Assembly: GCA_905250125.1 (NCBI GenBank)
Contig: CAJNOL010000348.1
Span: 43,449-107,448, forward strand
DNA: 64,000 nt
Source of the DNA: Rotaria sordida
Taxonomy: Eukaryota > Rotifera > Eurotatoria > Philodinida > Philodinidae
Direction of reading: 5' to 3'
Position numbers and translations under genes: made by a program. Each line of letters begins with the position of its first letter. The first letter of the stretch is position 1. Positions 59,395 to 64,000 of this stretch are shown one piece after another. The notes beneath the pieces are model-generated. The model was not told the DNA's origin, ran no database searches, and saw only the letters and a program-made list of their open reading frames with translations.

Positions 59395-59803
59395 ATGTTG
59401 TTATACATTTAATTAGTTATTCTATATTGAATGCAACTTCAATATTATTTTTATTTCTTGATAATAATTCAAGATTTCATTATAAATTTTATGAAATTCT
59501 TATATTACTTATATATAAATTTTCCATATATTGCATTAAGTTCAGTATTAGAATCAACAACTGAATATAAATATGAATATGAACAACGTTAGATTCCAAG
59601 AGTAACTTTTTTTTCTTGTTTGGAGTTTAATTTGTGTTCCACTTTCTTATATTATGTATTGTATACTTCTTTCAATAACGGATGTTATTTTTTCTATACA
59701 ACAATTACGAGAAATAAGTTCACCTTATTGATATGACTTTATTGTTTATGTTTCATCATTAACTCTATTTTCAATTGGATACTTTTCATCAATTTTAATC
59801 TAA
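59395..59803 (+). pseudogene. multi-pass membrane protein relic, family unknown
   Basis: Hydrophobic, coding-like text in shifting frames. About 59410-59470 reads L-I-S-Y-S-I-L-N-A-T. About 59530-59600 (another frame) reads P-Y-I-A-L-S-S-V-L-E-S-T-T-E-Y-K-Y. About 59620-59803 reads W-S-L-I-C-V-P-L-S-Y-I-M-Y-C, then I-Q-Q-L-R-E-I-S-S-P-Y, a TGA where Trp would fit, and F-I-V-Y-V-S-S-L-T-L-F-S-I-G-Y before a stop. At least one TGA, one TAG and two frame changes. The helix-loop-helix rhythm suggests a transporter or receptor, but I cannot name the family. It begins right beside the foldback element at 58815-59380. Confidence 0.4.
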
Positions 59804-61510
59804 ACTAACAAATAACTCAGACTATTTTTCATCAAATTATTTTTTGTCAAATATTATTTACATAAATAAATTTCCTTTTATTAATATAATATGCTGAAAG
59901 ATAAGATGAACCAGATGATAACGGTAGTATTGGACAACGTGACACTAGTAAAGAAATAATCTAACAAATGATATGTTCGCTGTTTTATCTTTCAGAGCAT
60001 TAGTCACAAATAAATGCACAAATTTCAGAGTTTAAAATTTAACTAATAATTCTAGATATATCTAAGCATTTTAGAAACATAGTTTCATTTGAATTAACAC
60101 TGTTACAAGAAGCAAACAAAAAAAGAAACTTTTTGTAGTATCGTATGTATGAATATATCCATGCAGATGAGTAAATGCTTTATGACTGGTTCAGATAATG
60201 TATCCAAAAGTGAACTGATTAAAACTGATTCCTTCTTGTATAAATAGATTTTAACACGTTTAGTAGACGAAAATGATGATTTGATCGATTTTTATGCATT
60301 CATAAATACGAAATAGAATTAATGAATGATTGCTAATTAGAATGAAAACATTAGTTATCTTGTTAGACACGAAGACTAGAAATTTTTATGTGCTAGAATA
60401 TACGTTACAAAAGTAGAAGAAAAACATCGAACGAAATATCGCAAAAAGAGAACATCTCAGTGGTCGGTGTATGTACAATTGATTACACCATATGATCTAC
60501 AAAAATTATCTAAAGATCGTTGCGGCGTAATTATTGAATGTATTGAGAGCTATCATTCAACTGTTGCAGAGCGACGCGCCTAATGATATTTTCTGATAAA
60601 TAGAAACGTTTCAAATAATTGATATTATTTTTGCTTAGTACATAGGAAGAGAAAACTTCTTTTCACAAGACATTTATTCATTCTTGTTAGTGATTGCGCT
60701 GACCAATAACATCGATGTTCTTTGTCTCTTCTTGTTTTTTTGTTACAATATAGACAGGAGGAACAGTAGTAACCATTCATTCATTTATATTGTTCTTCTT
60801 TTGCATTATTGTAACAAAAATCTTATCATTTTTAATTTTCCTTTTTTCTTTCGTTCATACTCAAGTTTACGAAATGAATCAAATTTTGATCATTATTTTC
60901 CACTATTCCAATTTTTTTTCTATACACTGTTCTTCAAACAGTTGAAGTACGTGAGATAGATATTCTATTTATTTTGCACAGGAAGATATGTTATACTAGT
61001 TTTTATTGATATTTTGTTTATATTCATTTTTCGTTTGATAATATTCTTAACAATAAGTAAGTTAGTTGAGTCAGAAAGTCACATTTTTCTTCTGCACTTT
61101 TTCAGTTAACTTCCTAATACGGTTCAAATTCGTATATATTATTTCAATGATAAAACGTACAAATCTTTCAATTCTTTATTGAAAAGTTAGTGTATTACTA
61201 CTAAAACATAGTAAACAATAGAATACTTCATATGAATAAAACAATTAAATATCAGGTCAGTTTTCTCTTTTTTTTTTAATTCTGTTATTTTTGTAGAAAT
61301 ATTTTCTTATCATTGAAGTGATTTATAAATAGACATCAATCAGCTATATATAGAGTAGTAAAGAAGAGATCCCTATTGTTAGATGTATAATTCGTTGAGT
61401 TAGGAAATTATATGAATAGTTCTTCTACAGAAGAATATTCTGTAACGTACGCTTCGTCTTTTTAAATCCAGTATTTAACTATAAAGAGTATATTGAAATA
61501 ACCCTATAAA
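59804..61510. other. intergenic; one unexplained open stretch
   Basis: A plus-strand frame without ATG at about 60382-60583 encodes T-S-Q-W-S-V-Y-V-Q-L-I-T-P-Y-D-L-Q-K-L-S-K-D-R then C-G-V-I-I-E-C-I-E-S-Y-H before a stop. Its composition is coding-like but I recognise no family; it may be a relic exon. The rest shows no feature. Confidence 0.3.
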
Positions 61511-61520
61511 TTAGGATCAT

Positions 61521-61970
61521 GGTTAAGATTAGTAAGGAATGATTGCAGTTCCCATAACTTGATATTAGAGGTATTAGTAAGATACAATGTTTATTACTAA
61601 ATAACAGACTTCATATAAGATTAGTGAATAGAAAATCTGTGTAGTTTCATTCTCTTCTAAAGAATCAACTTGTTACCAAGTCAATGTCAATAATCAAGCA
61701 GTAGATTTCGAGAGAAATTTTTTTTTTTAATGTTTTATTTTATTATCATTATACCAAGAAAAATCTCTTACAAATTTCACTCGAAAGCTACTGCTCGATT
61801 ATTGACATCAACTTGGTAACGAACTGATTCCTTAGAAAAGAATGAAACTACACAGATTTTCTATTCACTAATCTTATATGGGGCCTATCATTTATTAATA
61901 AACATTGTATCTTATTAATGTTTCTAATATCAAGTTATGAGAACTACAGTCATTCCTCATTAGTTTTGAT
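61521..61970. repeat. large palindrome, two ~200-bp arms
   Basis: The left arm 61521-61720 and right arm 61772-61970 are inverted copies with few differences. Shared blocks include CATAACTTGATATTAGA, AAGATACAATGTTTATTA, CATATAAGATTAGTGAATAG, AAAATCTGTGTAGTTTCATT, GTTACCAAGT and ATGTCAATAATC. By-eye identity is near 85-88 percent, with a loop of about 50 bp. No reading frame. It could be a snapback/foldback transposon or an inverted segment duplication. The termini do not show an obvious superfamily signature. Confidence 0.85.
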
Positions 61971-62451
61971 ACGTTGTATAAATCAATGTGAAAAACAAAT
62001 CGTATGTGCACACAGTCAAAAAGGTCACCTTTAAAACATCAAATTTCGAACATTTTTGATTATGCATAATCAGTTAAAAGAAAGAAAAATATTAAATTTG
62101 TTACAATATATTAATTTCATATGTCTGACTGCATAGAATATAAAAATAATTGAATGTGATTATTCTATAACGAAAGATAACAATTGCATATGTTATTTGT
62201 TATCATCGAAAAAGAACGTGATTAAACTACGTCGTAAAATTTCCCCTATTATTTGGAACTATATTTCGTTAAATATGTATCATTCTTTTATCGAAAGAAT
62301 AGACACAACGTGGCTCATACATAGATATATGTATATCATTTTGATTTTGTTTCTTTTCGCTTTTCTTTTCATATTGTTATATATATATATATAATTTTAA
62401 TAAGATTTATTATTTGTTATATATAGATACAGATAATATTTTTATATAATA
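61971..62451. other. intergenic, promoter side of the Tudor gene
   Basis: AT-rich, with a (TA)n run at about 62380-62393. Nothing else recognised. Confidence 0.45.
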
Positions 62452-63427
62452 ATGAAAGAAGACAATAGTCAAGAAGACTATGAAATTGATGTTAATACAA
62501 ATGATGATCAATCATCAATAACAACAAGAAAATTTTCAACAATACCTTTTTCAAATTTTTATGCTAGAAAACGAACACCATCAACTTGTTCATCAAATCA
62601 ATTGAAATTAACAGAACAATTAGCAAATACCTCAAGTAAATATTTAAATTATAAAAAAAAAAAAGATAAATATATAATTTAATTTTAATAAATAGTTAAT
62701 AATATTGATGATTCTTTATTTGAATTTGATATAATTGATATACCAGTTCATAAACCTCGTCTTGAACGTGCACAAGTCTATTCAAATATTCGTGTGTCAC
62801 ATGTTGATGAACATCTATCATTTGTTTATATTATGCTTCATGAAGACTGGTTAGCTGCAACAAGAATGTTAAATGATACATTTCAACAAACAATTTTAGA
62901 TAAACAACCAACTATTGATATTTTAACGTAATATTATTATTTTTTTTCTTTACTTATTTAATTAATAAATTAATTTTTCTTTATTTAGATTAAAAACTGA
63001 TGGATACTATATGTGTAGAAGTCAATCATCATGGTTTCGATGTCGTTTATTAACTAAAATTAATTTAATAACAGATGACAATAATCTTGTTACAGTTCAT
63101 TTAATTGATTGGGGAATGGAACGACAAATTCCTGTTTCTGGTTTGTTTGATTTTTATTATTTTAATTATTCATTTTTTATTTTTAGATATTCGTCAAATG
63201 CCACAATCGTAAGTTTGTTCGAGAAATTATGTTTTTTCTTTTTTGCCAAAAGAAAATCTCTGATCAATTTTTATACTTATACTCAATTTAGGATATTATT
63301 TTCTTTATTTAATATAATAGATATTCATTTTTTAAATCATTAATTTTAATAGTTAAAAATGAGTCGATCAGTCTATCGTATTTTTTCATTAGAATGTGTT
63401 TTCGGTTATTTAGACAATGAATCGTAA
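62452..63427 (+). CDS. short Tudor-domain protein
   Basis: Five exons: 62452-62635, 62696-62927, 62989-63140, 63187-63208 and 63364-63427 (the last is tentative), giving 217 residues. The N-terminal half is acidic and Ser/Thr-rich. A helix-rich part around residues 100-135 (H-E-D-W-L-A-A-T) leads into a Tudor domain: Y-Y-M-C-R-S-Q-S-S-W-F-R-C-R-L-L, V-T-V-H-L-I-D-W-G-M-E, I-P-V-S-D-I-R-Q-M-P and then F-S-L-E-C-V-F. This is the extended Tudor pattern (W-x-R-x-x-V/L, x-D-x-G) seen in germline proteins that bind dimethyl-arginine on Piwi/Vasa. The aromatic cage seems partly present. The protein stops straight after the core, so it may be truncated or continue in exons I could not find. A read-through into the fourth intron gives an alternative but domain-less end. 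Confidence 0.72.
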
Positions 63428-64000
63428 TTGCATTGGATGCTGAGTCTTACTCTTAGTTAAATATAGTTTTGTAATAGAGTCTATTGCGGGCCCGAAAAAT
63501 TTTTTTGATCGAAACCCCGATTCAATTCGTACGGATAATACTTGCAATGAAAATTTCTAATTTGATGACAAAATACACTCTAGATACTTTTCATGATATT
63601 TTTTCCGTGATCTTATTATTGATCTATTAAGCCCATTCTATCCGAAATCTACTCGACAGGTTCTATGTTCGATAGTTAAACAAATTCTTTGATTAGAATG
63701 TGAAAGAATAATTGTGTTAGTTAATAATATCTTCATAAACGAAAATTTTTTTTTTAAAAAAAGTCAGAATATGATATTTAAGGCATACGAAAAGTTCTGA
63801 CCACAGTGTTTAAAGGATCTTTTCGGATAAGGGAACCTGACAGGAAATGAAAAATCAAATGTACCATGTTATACAGCTTTTTGAGGCGCGTCGAATGGTA
63901 TATAAAAAATCTTGTTTTCGTAGGATTTTGAAAGACCTAGAGTCAATTTACTGATAGACGACTACACATTCACAAGACGACAGGAGGTGCTACATATAGG
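63428..64000. other. intergenic to window end, nothing recognised
   Basis: No supported reading frame. Poly-T/A at about 63747-63762. A slightly GC-richer patch at 63880-63900 has no identity I can give. Confidence 0.4.

Noticed and set aside
60382..60583. Open stretch without ATG encoding coding-like text
   Set aside because: No family recognised, no splice partner; kept only as a remark in the intergenic entry.
1..64000. CRISPR arrays, operons or prokaryotic defence systems
   Set aside because: Spliceosomal introns and dispersed genes show the window is eukaryotic; no regularly spaced direct repeats were seen.

Overview
The window is a strongly AT-rich eukaryotic (metazoan) chromosome segment. 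Intron-rich genes have short introns (about 45-160 bp, one of 809 bp) with GT..AG ends and T-rich acceptors, and the space between them holds many small, mutated relics of DNA transposons. Animal-type families (SLC6 transporter, recoverin-like Ca2+ sensor, RBR ubiquitin ligase, Tudor protein) sit among intron-poor genes whose closest relatives, as I know the families, are fungal or bacterial (protoglobin, SnoaL-like protein, GliK-like gamma-glutamylcyclotransferase, Kha1/CHX-like cation/H+ antiporter, a GNAT enzyme). AT-rich DNA, tiny introns, low-copy decayed transposons and transfer-prone genes together fit a bdelloid rotifer (Rotaria-like). This is inference; no marker here proves it.

Layout. 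1-3.2 kb: a small membrane protein (-), a possible GPCR relic and a TG-rich hairpin. 3.2-6.8 kb: a complete 14-exon SLC6 transporter (+). 6.8-11 kb: a long-armed Tc1/mariner-type MITE, a decayed copy of SLC6 exon 7 beside it, and a protein-phosphatase pseudogene (-). 11.7-13.1 kb: a membrane-anchored acidic protein with an XRE-like helix-turn-helix at its C-terminus (-). 13.8-14.5 kb: a SnoaL/NTF2-like enzyme (+). 19.2 kb: an intronless protoglobin (+). 23 kb: a FLYWCH/MULE relic. 26.3-27.3 kb: an hAT-type element with a perfect 8-bp target duplication. 27.7 kb: a tail-anchored GNAT acetyltransferase (+). 28.9-29.5 kb: a CCGGTTAACC foldback. 31.3 kb: a membrane gamma-glutamylcyclotransferase (+). 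38.2-39.9 kb: a membrane-anchored 5'-nucleotidase (+). 41.4-42.8 kb: an RBR E3 ligase (-). 45.3-48.1 kb: a RING-vWA pseudogene next to a 2.1-kb Tigger/pogo transposon bounded by TA. 49.5-51 kb: a CPA2 antiporter (-). 53-55 kb: two separate piggyBac relics. 57.3-58.3 kb: a recoverin-like EF-hand protein (+). 58.8-59.8 kb: a mariner-like foldback and a membrane-protein pseudogene. 61.5-62 kb: a palindrome with arms of about 200 bp. 62.4-63.4 kb: a short Tudor-domain gene (+).

The genes do not form a pathway or operon; each seems to be an independent unit. The clearest signals are the density of different decayed transposon families, the mixture of animal-type and foreign-looking genes, and two odd proteins: a protoglobin with a CaaX-like tail, and a membrane protein carrying a bacterial-style helix-turn-helix. 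Exon coordinates were derived by hand from splice signals and frame continuity. All multi-exon models listed as intact sum to whole codons.
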